From contig NZ_CP047961.1 of NCBI RefSeq assembly GCF_014279775.1, positions 124,001 through 188,000 on the forward strand: a DNA stretch of 64,000 nt. Reading direction: 5' to 3'. The notes under the pieces were generated by a model that was not told the DNA's origin, searched no databases, and saw nothing but the letters and a program-made list of their open reading frames with translations. This document shows positions 1 to 10,758 of this stretch, one piece after another (within the stretch, counting starts at the first letter, position 1; the number at the start of each line of letters is the position of its first letter). Made by a program: the position numbers and the translations under genes. Source of the stretch: Synechococcus sp. PROS-9-1 (GTDB taxonomy: Bacteria > Cyanobacteriota > Cyanobacteriia > PCC-6307 > Cyanobiaceae).

Positions 1-67
1 CGCTGAATGGATTGCAGCCTTAAAAGGAGAAGTGCACCAGACCTGAAAAGCGTTGCTAGCTTTCAAA

Positions 68-163
68 CACCACTAGGGGTGCCCTGGCGTTCATTGCGAT
101 CGCTGGGGCTGAGATCACACCCTCTGAACTTGATCCGGGTCATGCCGGCGCAGGGAAGTGAAG
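68..163 (+). promoter_or_regulatory. TPP riboswitch (THI element) upstream of thiC
   Basis: The leader contains the conserved core of the thiamine pyrophosphate riboswitch: an early block CTAGGGGTGCC at about 73, the GCTGAGATCA block at about 109, and the block ACTTGATCCGGGTCATGCCG followed by GCGCAGGGAAGTG ending near 160. These match the helix and loop sequences that bind the pyrimidine and pyrophosphate of TPP. It lies just before thiC, the usual target, so thiamine sufficiency should lower thiC expression. The ligand is known from the family. Whether control is by termination or translation is not visible, because no obvious terminator lies between 163 and the start at 222. Confidence 0.93.
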
Positions 164-170
164 GATGTGA

Positions 171-1619
<1,449 letters not shown>

Positions 1620-1625
1620 GCTTTG

Positions 1626-1690
1626 GCCTCAAGGGCCTGCGGCCTTGAGGATCACTCTTTCAACCCTGGTGTCATCGCCGGGGTTTTTTG
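1626..1690 (+). terminator. thiC terminator region, two hairpins
   Basis: Just after the thiC stop there is a GC-rich hairpin with CCTCAAGG/CCTTGAGG arms (1627-1650). A second hairpin, AACCCTGG...CCGGGGTT, runs straight into a TTTTTT run (1661-1689). The second has the form of an intrinsic terminator; the first may be a stabilising 3' hairpin. Confidence 0.8.
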
Positions 1691-1790
1691 TTGGCTTGGC
1701 TTGGGGCTACATCTCTTTTTTAGGTGAGTTACCTTCGGTTTGTTGCCCCATGGAGTGGACACCATTTGGGTGGGTGGTGGCGCAAGCGAA

Positions 1791-1818
1791 ATAAAAAGCC
1801 CTCCTTGCGGAGGGCGGG
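1791..1818 (-). terminator. transketolase terminator
   Basis: Read on the minus strand, the arms CCCTCCG/CGGAGGG with a short loop are followed by GCTTTTTAT. This is an intrinsic terminator about 45 bases after the transketolase stop codon. Confidence 0.85.
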
Positions 1819-1860
1819 AAAAGCAATGCTCTTGTCTGTTGCGAAATGGGTCGCTAAAGA

Positions 1861-3870
1861 TCAGCCCAGCAGACCCTTTGACTTGGCAACGACGTTCTCG
1901 ACGGTGAAGCCGAACTTCTCCATGCAGGTGCCGCCTGGAGCTGATGCCCCGAAGCGGTTCATGGTGATGCTGTCGCCGTCGAGGCCGATGAAGCGGTGCC
2001 AGCCAAAGGTTTCAGCGGCTTCCACCACGATGCGCTTTCGCACAGCGTTGGGGAGAACTTCTTCCTTGTAGGCGTCACTTTGCTCGTCGAACAGTTCAAC
2101 GCAAGGCATCGACACCACGCGTACTTTTTTACCCTCTGAGGTCAGCTGTTTGGCAGCTTGAACGCAGAGATCGAGTTCTGTGCCTGTTCCGATCAAGATC
2201 AGATCTGGTGTGCCTGCACAGTCTTCGAGGATGTAGCCACCAAAGGCGACTTTCGCGATCGATGAGTTGGCTTGGTTGGCCATGCCTTGACGGCTGAGGC
2301 ACATCGCGCTGGGGCGGTTCCGATTCTCGATAGCCAGCTTGTAAGCACCGCTGGTTTCGTTGCCGTCACCAGGACGGAACACCAGCATTCCTGGCATGGC
2401 ACGCAGGGAAGGGATGGTTTCGATCGGCTGGTGAGTCGGTCCGTCTTCTCCTACACCGATGGAATCGTGAGTGAGCACGTAAATCACGCCCAGCATGCTC
2501 AGGGCCGACAAGCGCATGGAGCCGCGCATGTAGTCGGCAAAGACCAGGAAGGTGCCGCCGTAGGGGATTAAGCCGCTGTTGTGATAAGCGATGCCGTTCA
2601 GTACAGCTGCCATGGCGTGCTCGCGCACGCCGAAGTGGAGGTAGCGCTTCTCTGGGGTTTCGGGCTGATAGGAGCCTGTTTCCCCAGCGATGTCGGTGTA
2701 GTTGGAATGGGTGAGGTCAGCGGAGCCGCCGATCAATTCGGGCAGGGTGGCACCAAGAGCGCCAAGACAAATCTGAGAGTGCTTCCGTGTAGCGAGGCCT
2801 TTGTCGTCTGCGGTGTAGGTGGGCAGGTTCTTGTCCCAGCCCTGGGGGAGTTCTCCGCGCAGCATTCGCTCGAATTCAGCAGCTTCAGTGGGGTATTTGC
2901 TGCGGTAGTTCGCCAAAGCTTGATTCCACTCGGCTTCCTGAGAAGCGCCACGTTCTACGGCTTGGCGGTACTGGTTGTAGGCCTCTTGAGGAATTTCGAA
3001 TGGGCCGTGGGTCCAGCCCAATTGCTTGCGTGTGAGCTCAGCTTCCTCTTCTCCAAGAGGGGCGCCATGGACACCAGCCGTATCACTCTTATTTGGTGAT
3101 CCGTAGCCGATGGTGGTTGTCACCTTGATAATCGATGGCTTGTTCGTGACGGCCTTGGCGGCCTCTATAGCCTTGGCGATCGCGTTCACATCGGTGTCGC
3201 CGTCGGCTACGTGTTGGACGTGCCAGCCATAGGCCTCGTAACGCTTGAGAACGTCCTCGGTGAAGGACACATCCGTGCGTCCATCGATGGTGATGTGATT
3301 GTCGTCGTACAGGGCAATCAATTTGCCCAACTTGAGGTGACCGGCCAGGGAGGCTGCTTCTGAAGCCACGCCTTCCTGATTGCAGCCATCACCCATGATC
3401 ACGTAGGTGAAGTGGTCTACAACTTTGGCGTCTGCCTTGTTGAATTTGGCGCCTAGGTGTGATTCGGCAATGGCCAGGCCCACGGCATTGGAGATGCCTG
3501 CGCCAAGGGGGCCGGTGGTGACTTCAATGCCAGGGGTTTCAAACGTTTCCGGGTGGCCTGGCGTTTTCGAGCCCCACTGCCGGAATTGTTTGATGTCGTC
3601 GATGGTTACCGAGTCGTAGCCGGTGAGGTGCAGAAGGGCGTACTGGAGCATGCAGCCATGCCCGGCTGAAAGTACAAACCGATCGCGGTTAAACCACTTG
3701 GGGTTTTTGGGATTGTGCTTCAGAAACTTGTCCCACAACGCGTACCCCATCGGTGCGCAGCCCATGGGCAAACCGGGGTGACCGCTATTGGATTTATTGA
3801 CGGCATCAACGGCCAGCATGCGGATGCTGTTGACGCAGAGCGTGTCGAGAGAAGCGGTTGCGGCGGCCAT
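1861..3870 (-). CDS. tkt: transketolase
   Basis: A 669-residue ThDP-dependent transketolase that moves two-carbon ketol units in the Calvin-Benson cycle and pentose phosphate pathway. Visible features are the N-terminal SGHPG substrate-site motif near residue 29, PLGAG near 121, and the ThDP-binding GDG at about 160-162 with NQEG following. The pyrimidine domain has [17 protein letters not shown], carrying the catalytic Glu, and the third domain is complete, ending in GLL. It lies downstream of fabF on the same strand with a 48-base gap and ends at its own terminator, so it may be the last gene of an acpP-fabF-tkt unit. Confidence 0.97.
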   Translation of the reverse strand: MAAATASLDTLCVNSIRMLAVDAVNKSNSGHPGLPMGCAPMGYALWDKFLKHNPKNPKWFNRDRFVLSAGHGCMLQYALLHLTGYDSVTIDDIKQFRQWGSKTPGHPETFETPGIEVTTGPLGAGISNAVGLAIAESHLGAKFNKADAKVVDHFTYVIMGDGCNQEGVASEAASLAGHLKLGKLIALYDDNHITIDGRTDVSFTEDVLKRYEAYGWHVQHVADGDTDVNAIAKAIEAAKAVTNKPSIIKVTTTIGYGSPNKSDTAGVHGAPLGEEEAELTRKQLGWTHGPFEIPQEAYNQYRQAVERGASQEAEWNQALANYRSKYPTEAAEFERMLRGELPQGWDKNLPTYTADDKGLATRKHSQICLGALGATLPELIGGSADLTHSNYTDIAGETGSYQPETPEKRYLHFGVREHAMAAVLNGIAYHNSGLIPYGGTFLVFADYMRGSMRLSALSMLGVIYVLTHDSIGVGEDGPTHQPIETIPSLRAMPGMLVFRPGDGNETSGAYKLAIENRNRPSAMCLSRQGMANQANSSIAKVAFGGYILEDCAGTPDLILIGTGTELDLCVQAAKQLTSEGKKVRVVSMPCVELFDEQSDAYKEEVLPNAVRKRIVVEAAETFGWHRFIGLDGDSITMNRFGASAPGGTCMEKFGFTVENVVAKSKGLLG

Positions 3871-3918
3871 GGAGTGAAGAGGAGGGGGGAGGAGTTGGGG
3901 ATTGGACTGAGCTTGGGA

Positions 3919-5166
3919 TTAGCTCATGCGTCGGAAGGCGAGGCAGACGTTGTGACCACCGAAGCCGAAGGAATTGGACAGCACTGTTCTTAGTGTTAGT
4001 TCACGAGCCGTGTTCGGCACAACATCTAGATCACATTCGGGGTCCGGATTGTTGTAGTTGATGGTGGGTGGCACCACACCGTTGCGCAGTGCGAGCACAC
4101 AGGCCACAGCTTCGATGCCGCCTGAGCCCCCGAGCAGGTGGCCCGTCATCGATTTCGTTGAGCTCACCGGAATGTCATTGGCACGACTGCCTAGAGCACT
4201 CTTGATGGCTGCGGTTTCGTTGCTGTCGTTTGCAGGTGTACTGGTGCCGTGGGCGTTGACGTAGTCCACACTCTCAGCAGCGATTGCGCCATCTTCAAGA
4301 GCAAGGCGCATGGCGGCAGCGCCACCGACGCCGCCTGGAGTAGGAGAGGTGATGTGGTGGGCATCGCAGGTGGTGCCGTAACCCACGATTTCCGCCAAAA
4401 TCGTGGCCCCGCGTGATTCGGCGTGGGCAAGGGTTTCAAGGACCAAAATCCCTGAGCCTTCTCCGATCACGAATCCATCCCTGGTTTTGTCGAACGGTCG
4501 ACTCGCACTAGCAGGATCGTCGTTACGGAACGAGAGCGCCTTGGCACTGGCGAACCCCGCCACCCCAAGTGGAGTGATGGCTGATTCGGCACCGCCGCAA
4601 ATCATGGCGTCGGCTTTGCCCAACTGCAACAGCTGGAAGGCATCACCGATGGCATTGGAGCCTGCGGCACATGCGGTAGCAATAGCTGAGCTAGGACCTT
4701 TAGCCCCAAGGGCGATCGCAGCAAGCCCGGTGGCCATATTTGGAATCATCATCGGCACCGTGAAGGGGCTGACGCGACCAGGGGCTTTGTCTTTCAGCAC
4801 ATGGGCTTGGGTTTCCATGGTGAGAAGACCGCCAACCCCAGAACCGATGCTGACGCCAATGCGATGGGCATTGTCTGGGGTGATCGTGAGGCCAGAGTCG
4901 GCGAGAGCTTGCTTGGCAGCCACCACACCGAATTTGCAGAAGCGATCCCAGCGTTTGGCGTCTTTGGGCTCAATGAAGCCACTGGGATCAAAATTCTTGA
5001 CTTCAGCAGCGAAGCGACAGGCGTGCTGCGCTGCATCAAACAAGGTGATCGCTTCGACGCCGTTCTTTGCGGAGGTCAAGCCCTCCCAATAGTTAGCGAC
5101 GGTATTGCCGATCGGTGTAACAGCACCGAGGCCCGTGACCACGACGCGCTGGAGACCCTCCACCAT
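3919..5166 (-). CDS. fabF: 3-oxoacyl-[acyl-carrier-protein] synthase II
   Basis: A 415-residue beta-ketoacyl-ACP synthase that condenses malonyl-ACP with acyl-ACP in primary fatty acid synthesis. The thiolase-fold triad is visible: Cys166 in TACAAGS, a His in VNAHGTSTP, and a second His in MTGHLLGGSGG. The C-terminus NSFGFGGHN is typical. It follows acpP by 8 bases on the same strand. The start at 5166 places MVEGLQRVVVTGLG at the usual N-terminus. It is the housekeeping enzyme and is distinct from the KS domain of the large polyketide synthase 8 kb away. Confidence 0.97.
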   Translation of the reverse strand: MVEGLQRVVVTGLGAVTPIGNTVANYWEGLTSAKNGVEAITLFDAAQHACRFAAEVKNFDPSGFIEPKDAKRWDRFCKFGVVAAKQALADSGLTITPDNAHRIGVSIGSGVGGLLTMETQAHVLKDKAPGRVSPFTVPMMIPNMATGLAAIALGAKGPSSAIATACAAGSNAIGDAFQLLQLGKADAMICGGAESAITPLGVAGFASAKALSFRNDDPASASRPFDKTRDGFVIGEGSGILVLETLAHAESRGATILAEIVGYGTTCDAHHITSPTPGGVGGAAAMRLALEDGAIAAESVDYVNAHGTSTPANDSNETAAIKSALGSRANDIPVSSTKSMTGHLLGGSGGIEAVACVLALRNGVVPPTINYNNPDPECDLDVVPNTARELTLRTVLSNSFGFGGHNVCLAFRRMS

Positions 5167-5174
5167 GCAGATCC

Positions 5175-5417
5175 TCAGGCTTGCTTGTCTTCGATGTATT
5201 TGACGGCATCGCCAACCGTGGCGATTCCTTCGGCGGCTTCATCGGGAATTTCGATGTCGAAGGCTTCCTCAAGAGCCATCACCAACTCGACGGTGTCGAG
5301 GGAGTCAGCTCCCAGATCGTTCTGAAAGTTGGACTCAGGTTTGACTTCGCCCGCATCGACGCTGAGCTGCTCCGTAACGATCGAACGGACTTTTTCGAGG
5401 ATCGATTCCTGGGACAT
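5175..5417 (-). CDS. acpP: acyl carrier protein
   Basis: An 80-residue, acidic, four-helix acyl carrier protein. The phosphopantetheine attachment site is Ser39 in [12 protein letters not shown] took the ATG at 5417 ([14 protein letters not shown]) because the family starts there; an in-frame upstream extension to 5468 adds an arginine-rich tail unlike any ACP. It is first in the acpP-fabF-tkt series and divergent from psaC, with a 148-base intergenic region that must hold both promoters. It could also be the in trans partner of other acyl enzymes, but the PKS downstream has its own ACP. Confidence 0.97.
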   Translation of the reverse strand: MSQESILEKVRSIVTEQLSVDAGEVKPESNFQNDLGADSLDTVELVMALEEAFDIEIPDEAAEGIATVGDAVKYIEDKQA

Positions 5418-5487
5418 GGCCGTGCAGACGTGACGCCGCATCTTACGGCTTGCCCCATGCTCATCCACGTGGCGTTAACAACGGTGA

Positions 5488-5811
<324 letters not shown>

Positions 5812-5836
5812 CGCCAACTTTTATACCCATAGGATC

Positions 5837-5860
5837 AGCCCGGCTAAGCCGGGTTTTTTT
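5837..5860 (+). terminator. psaC terminator abutting glmS
   Basis: The sequence AGCCCGGCTAAGCCGGG followed by seven T residues is a textbook intrinsic terminator. Its T-run ends two bases before the glmS start codon. It may double as a structured 5' end for glmS mRNA; a possible minus-10-like TTATAC lies at about 5820-5826. Confidence 0.85.
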
Positions 5861-5862
5861 AT

Positions 5863-7749
5863 ATGTGCGGCATCGTTGCGGTGATTGGTTCGCGAGACGC
5901 GGCACCGCTCCTGTTGGAAGGACTTCGGCAGTTGGAATACCGCGGCTATGACTCCGCGGGCATTGCCACACTTCAGAACACGGAATTGCACTGCATCCGT
6001 GCCAAAGGAAAGCTGAAGAACCTCACCTCTCGTGTGGAGGTTGAGGGGGCTCCTGGTCTTTGCGGGATTGGTCATACCCGCTGGGCTACGCACGGAAAGC
6101 CTGAGGAGCACAACGCCCACCCCCACCGTGACAGCAGCGGCAGGGTGGCAGTCGTCCAGAACGGGATCATCGAAAACCACCGGGCACTGCGTGAGGAGCT
6201 CACGGCTGCGGGTGTGAGCTTCAAGTCGGAAACTGATACCGAGGTGATTCCCCATCTGATTGCAGCTCAGTTGCAGTTGATGGGAGTAGGTGAGGGAGCT
6301 GGAAATGGCGAGATTCTTTTAGAAGCAATGCAGGCGGTCTTGCCCAGGCTTCAAGGGGCTTATGCCTTGGCAGTTTTGTGGGCCGATGCTCCCGGTGCTT
6401 TGGTCGTGGCACGCAAAGCCGCACCGCTCCTGATTGGCCTCGGTGAGGGTGAGTTCCTGTGTGCCAGTGACACGCCTGCATTGGCGGGATTCACGCGCAC
6501 GATTCTGCCGATGGAAGACGGCGAGGTGGCGCTGCTGAGTCCACTGGGGATCGAGCTCTATGACGCTGAAGGCGTGCGGCAACAGCGCACCCCAACCATG
6601 CTCAATGGTTCGGAACACATTGCCGACAAGCGGCATTTCCGCCACTTCATGTTGAAGGAAATCCACGAGCAGCCCGAAACGGCGCGGCTCTGGGTGGACC
6701 GGCATCTGCCGGTGGGGCTGCCTGCCAGTAATCCGGTGGCGCTTCCTTTTGATGAGTCGTTCTACGAAGGGGTGGAGCGTATTCAAATCCTGGCGTGTGG
6801 CACCAGCCGCCATGCGGCTTTGGTGGGGGCGTATCTGCTGGAGCAGTTCGCTGGACTCACCACAACGGTGTTTTATGCCAGTGAGTTTCGTTATGCCCCA
6901 CCACCGCTGGCACCCAACACCCTCACCATTGGGGTGACTCAGTCTGGCGAAACAGCCGACACCCTTGCAGCCCTAACTATGGATGCAAAACGGCGAGAAG
7001 ATCATGGCCAAGCTGACTTTGCGTCTCGTCAGCTCGGCATCACCAATCGCGCTGAGAGCTCACTGGCGCGGCAAGTTCCCCACATTCTTGATATCGGCGC
7101 GGGGATCGAGGTGGGCGTCGCTGCCACCAAAACCTTCCTCGGTCAAATGCTGGCTTTCTACGGGCTGGCGATTGCTTTTGCTGCCAGGCGCGGGCATCGC
7201 TCTGAAGCTGAAATCAGCGCCTTGCTGGAAGAACTGCGGGCCTTGCCGGAGCAGTTAGAGCGACTTGTGGAGCATCACGACAAGGGCTCAGAAGCTCTGG
7301 CTCCCCGCTTTGCTGACACCCAGGATGTGATTTTCCTAGGGCGTGGGATCAACTATCCGATTGCCCTGGAGGGTGCGCTCAAGCTCAAGGAAATCAGTTA
7401 TATCCACGCTGAAGGGTATCCAGCTGGAGAAATGAAGCATGGCCCGATCGCCCTGCTTGATGCGCACGTGCCGGTGGTGTCGATTGCGATGCCTGGCCCG
7501 GTGTTTGAGAAGGTGTTGAGCAATGCCCAGGAGGCCAAAGCCCGCGATGCGCAAATGATCGGTGTGGCGCCGGAAGGTCCTGACACTGACTTGTTTGATG
7601 CGCTCTTGCCCGTGCCGGAAGTGAGCGAATGGGTGAGCCCCCTGCTCACCGTGGTCCCGATGCAGCTGCTCAGTTATCACATCGCTGCCTATCGAGGCTT
7701 GGATGTGGACCAACCACGCAATTTGGCCAAGAGCGTGACGGTGGAGTAA
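5863..7749 (+). CDS. glmS: glutamine-fructose-6-phosphate aminotransferase (isomerizing)
   Basis: A 628-residue enzyme that makes glucosamine-6-phosphate from fructose-6-phosphate and glutamine, the first step to UDP-GlcNAc for peptidoglycan and LPS. The N-terminal glutaminase domain begins MCGIVAVIG, whose Cys becomes the nucleophile after Met removal, so the start at 5863 is fixed. Two SIS sugar-isomerase domains follow (about residues 300-430 and 470-610), with CGTSRHAA and SQSGETADT visible. The C-terminus PRNLAKSVTVE is canonical. No ribosome binding site can fit upstream, because the bases just before the ATG are the psaC terminator T-run. It is slightly longer than the usual 600-610 residues. 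Confidence 0.96.
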   Translation: MCGIVAVIGSRDAAPLLLEGLRQLEYRGYDSAGIATLQNTELHCIRAKGKLKNLTSRVEVEGAPGLCGIGHTRWATHGKPEEHNAHPHRDSSGRVAVVQNGIIENHRALREELTAAGVSFKSETDTEVIPHLIAAQLQLMGVGEGAGNGEILLEAMQAVLPRLQGAYALAVLWADAPGALVVARKAAPLLIGLGEGEFLCASDTPALAGFTRTILPMEDGEVALLSPLGIELYDAEGVRQQRTPTMLNGSEHIADKRHFRHFMLKEIHEQPETARLWVDRHLPVGLPASNPVALPFDESFYEGVERIQILACGTSRHAALVGAYLLEQFAGLTTTVFYASEFRYAPPPLAPNTLTIGVTQSGETADTLAALTMDAKRREDHGQADFASRQLGITNRAESSLARQVPHILDIGAGIEVGVAATKTFLGQMLAFYGLAIAFAARRGHRSEAEISALLEELRALPEQLERLVEHHDKGSEALAPRFADTQDVIFLGRGINYPIALEGALKLKEISYIHAEGYPAGEMKHGPIALLDAHVPVVSIAMPGPVFEKVLSNAQEAKARDAQMIGVAPEGPDTDLFDALLPVPEVSEWVSPLLTVVPMQLLSYHIAAYRGLDVDQPRNLAKSVTVE

Positions 7750-7933
7750 TTGCTCCAGTGCTGCTTCGGCTACATGACTAGAGAGGATCTATGGCATTGG
7801 AGACGAAAGAATCAGTGCTTATCTCCAATTTTGGATGTTGATTGAGGACGCCCGGGACGTCCCTCCCTTTACTTCAGGCATCGATGCATCTCTTGAAAGC
7901 CTGGGAATCGGATGGTTTTGGCGAATGAAAGGC

Positions 7934-8881
7934 TCAGGCTTCAAGCAGCAACGTCTTGAAGTAGTCAACCGTTGGCTCAAGACCTTTCTCTAGCGCCACC
8001 GCAGGTGTCCAGCCCAACTCCTTCTGTGCAAGATCAATGACGGGTTGCCGTTGGAGCGGATCATCTTGGGGCAACGGCTTGCAGATCAACTCCAAGTCTG
8101 GATTGATTCTTTCCCGCACCAGCTCTGCCAGCTGCCGGATCGTGAATTCCGTTGGGTTGCCGATGTTGATCGGCCCGGTGTGGGTTCCATTCATCAAGCG
8201 AATCATCCCCTCGATGAGATCATCCACAAAACAGAAGCTACGGGTCTGACTTCCATCGCCATAGAGCGTGAGCGGCTCTCCCTTAAGAGCTTGAACGATG
8301 AAATTGCTTACCACCCGGCCGTCGTCCGGCAACATGCGCGGGCCATAGGTGTTGAAAATTCGCATTACCCGGATCTCCAGGTCATGCATGCGCATGTAAT
8401 CGAAGCAGAGCGTTTCAGCAATGCGCTTGCCTTCGTCGTAGCAACTTCGGATGCCAATCGTATTAACGCAACCCCGGTAGCTCTCGGGTTGGGGATGCAC
8501 CTCAGGATCGCCATACACCTCACTAGTGCTGGCCAACAGCAGCCTTGCTCCTACGCGGCGAGCAAGACCGAGCATGTTGTAGGTGCCTATAAAGCTAGTT
8601 TTCGATGTTTTTACCGGGTTGAACTGGTAATGCACCGGTGAGGCCGGGCAAGCGAGATGCCAAATCCGGTCCACTTCGAGCTTGATCGGCTCGGTCACGT
8701 CATGACGGATCAGCTCAAAGCGGGGATTGCCTATCCAATGCGCAATGTTTTGCTTCCTGCCTGTGAAGTAATTATCCAGGCAGATCACTTCTTCTCCGGC
8801 TTCCATCAACCGGTCGCAGAGATGCGATCCCAGAAAGCCAGCACCACCGGTGATCAGATTGCGAGTAATGGGTGATGGCAT
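7934..8881 (-). CDS. UDP-glucuronate decarboxylase (UDP-xylose synthase)
   Basis: A 315-residue extended short-chain dehydrogenase. It has the Rossmann motif GGAGFLGSH (residues 12-20) and catalytic YDEGK (Tyr148, Lys152). Blocks typical of the UXS family are [39 protein letters not shown] and the C-terminal substrate block [11 protein letters not shown]. It is expected to oxidise and decarboxylate UDP-glucuronate to UDP-xylose in the cytoplasm for a xylose-containing surface glycan or glycolipid. It sits beside the mannose-1-phosphate guanylyltransferase gene on the same strand (161-base gap). An alternative dehydratase or epimerase role is less likely given these blocks. Confidence 0.9.
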   Translation of the reverse strand: MPSPITRNLITGGAGFLGSHLCDRLMEAGEEVICLDNYFTGRKQNIAHWIGNPRFELIRHDVTEPIKLEVDRIWHLACPASPVHYQFNPVKTSKTSFIGTYNMLGLARRVGARLLLASTSEVYGDPEVHPQPESYRGCVNTIGIRSCYDEGKRIAETLCFDYMRMHDLEIRVMRIFNTYGPRMLPDDGRVVSNFIVQALKGEPLTLYGDGSQTRSFCFVDDLIEGMIRLMNGTHTGPINIGNPTEFTIRQLAELVRERINPDLELICKPLPQDDPLQRQPVIDLAQKELGWTPAVALEKGLEPTVDYFKTLLLEA

Positions 8882-9042
8882 TAGGTCGTCTGGATTCGAA
8901 GAATGATGAGGTGAGGTTGAAACTATTTGGGCTTATTTAAGCCACTTGCTGGAATGAATTGGCACTTCAAAATGATTTATTGATTCAGGTGAGTGAGAGG
9001 TTTAGATCTTTTTGGGCAAGGGCGTGATCGGAAGGCTCTGCT

Positions 9043-10482
9043 CTATTGATCGCTGCGGCCATAGCGGTCTTCAAAACGCACGATGTCGTCTTCTCCCAGG
9101 TATTCGCCGCTTTGAACCTCGATCATGACCACGGGGATTCGGCCGGGGTTGCTGAGCCGATGTTTGCAGCCAAGCGGGATGTAGGTGCTCTGGTTTTCGC
9201 CGATCAGTTGCTCTTCGCCATCCCGCTCCACGAGGGCTGTTCCATGCACCACAACCCAATGTTCGGCTCTGTGATGGTGCATCTGCAGCGACAGGCTGGA
9301 GCCAGGTTTGACGGAGATGTGTTTCACCTGCCAGCGCGTTCCCTCCACGACTCCGGTGTAGGCACCCCAAGGGCGGTAAATCTTGCGATGGGCTTTGCCT
9401 TCGGGGCTGCCCTCTGCTTCCAGCTGCTTCACCACCGTTTTCACGTTTTGCGCTTGGCTCCGGTCAGCGATCAGCACGGCATCATCGGTTTCCACAACCA
9501 CCAGGTTTTCCACGCCAAGACCCACCACCAGCCTGTGCTCACTGCGTAGATAACAGTTTTTGCTGCCTTCGCTGATCACGCGGCCGCGCAAGACATTGCC
9601 GTTTTCATCGCGATCAGCGGTGTCCCAGAGGGCGCTCCAGCTGCCTATATCACTCCAGCCGGCAGCAAGGGGAAGCACGGTGCCGAGTTTGGTTTGCTCC
9701 ATCACCGCCACATCAATTGCCACGTTGGGGCATTTAGCAAAGGCGTCCGGATCCAAGCGCAGAAAATCGAGGTCTGCCATGTCTTGCTCGAGGGCAGCGC
9801 GGCAGCAACTCACCACTTCAGGGGCGAGTCGCTCGAGCTCAGCGAGCATGGCGCTGGCCTTGAACAGGAACATGCCGCTGTTCCAGGTGAAGCGCCCACT
9901 TGCGAGGAATTGTTCGGCGGTGGCTTGATCGGGCTTCTCCACAAACCGGGCGATCGGTACCGGCGTTAACGCCCCAGGATGGAGAGGTTCGGCGGCTTCG
10001 ATGTAGCCATAGCCGGTTTCGGGTGCGGTCGGCACGATCCCAAAGGTCACCAGGCGGCCGGCTTCCGCTTCTTTGCGACCAGCAGCAATAGCGGCCTGAA
10101 AGTGAGCCCCATCGCGGATCACGTGATCGGCAGCCAAGACGAGCAAGAGGGGGTCATCACCTTGGGCTGTCGCTTGAAGCGCGGCGACGGCCACCGCAGG
10201 AGCGGTGTTGCGGCCCATCGGCTCAAGAAGGATTGCGCCTGGCTCCACATCGATCTGGCGCATCTGCTCAGCCACGATGAAGCGGTGGTCCTCGTTGCAG
10301 ATCAGCAGTGGTTTCCCAAGCGCTTCAATTCCGGTTAATCGCTTCTGGGTTTGTTGGAGCAAGGTGTCATCGCCGCTGCCTCCGAGGGGCCAATACTGCT
10401 TGGGATAGCTGGCGCGAGAGAGGGGCCAGAGGCGTGTTCCAGTGCCACCGCAAAGGATCACAGGTAGAAGCGAGGTGATCAC
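9043..10482 (-). CDS. manC: mannose-1-phosphate guanylyltransferase / mannose-6-phosphate isomerase
   Basis: A 479-residue bifunctional protein. The N-terminal nucleotidyltransferase domain shows CGGTGTRLWPLSR near residues 11-23 and FVEKPD near 190. The C-terminal type II phosphomannose isomerase cupin shows YRPWGAY near 365, SLQMHHHRAEHW and a final EDDIVRFEDRYGR. It makes GDP-mannose from fructose-6-phosphate-derived mannose phosphate. GDP-mannose is the substrate of the Gmd encoded at 31.9 kb, so this gene probably feeds GDP-fucose and mannose into the surface polysaccharide. Length is normal for the fused family. Confidence 0.94.
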   Translation of the reverse strand: MITSLLPVILCGGTGTRLWPLSRASYPKQYWPLGGSGDDTLLQQTQKRLTGIEALGKPLLICNEDHRFIVAEQMRQIDVEPGAILLEPMGRNTAPAVAVAALQATAQGDDPLLLVLAADHVIRDGAHFQAAIAAGRKEAEAGRLVTFGIVPTAPETGYGYIEAAEPLHPGALTPVPIARFVEKPDQATAEQFLASGRFTWNSGMFLFKASAMLAELERLAPEVVSCCRAALEQDMADLDFLRLDPDAFAKCPNVAIDVAVMEQTKLGTVLPLAAGWSDIGSWSALWDTADRDENGNVLRGRVISEGSKNCYLRSEHRLVVGLGVENLVVVETDDAVLIADRSQAQNVKTVVKQLEAEGSPEGKAHRKIYRPWGAYTGVVEGTRWQVKHISVKPGSSLSLQMHHHRAEHWVVVHGTALVERDGEEQLIGENQSTYIPLGCKHRLSNPGRIPVVMIEVQSGEYLGEDDIVRFEDRYGRSDQ

Positions 10483-10758
10483 TGGAGCGCTGTTATGAAT
10501 GCCTTTCAGTCTCGCGCAGCCTGGGAGCTGGATTCAAGGGGGAAAATTACGAAGCTAAAGCGGTCCCGAAAGTGCAAGATATGAGAACAACCGCCGACAA
10601 ACTTATTCTTGCGTATCTTGCATATGCAGAGAGTCGATCTTGTTTCATGCCTCCTACTTGTTTAGTATTAGTTAGATAATCTCCTTGATAAGTAGTTTTA
10701 GGATTTCGCAAAAGTTTCAACTTGATTCCAAAGGTGTTGCCAACTTCCTCAGGCCTCA

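Noticed and set aside
2581-3099. 172-codon open frame opposite transketolase
   Set aside because: Fully antisense to a certain gene, no family sequence, and typical of shadow frames in GC-rich DNA.
4403-5092. 229-codon open frame opposite fabF
   Set aside because: Composition mirrors fabF; no start signal or recognisable domain.
7846-7863. Palindrome around GGGACGTCCC after glmS as a terminator
   Set aside because: Short arms and no T-run on either strand.
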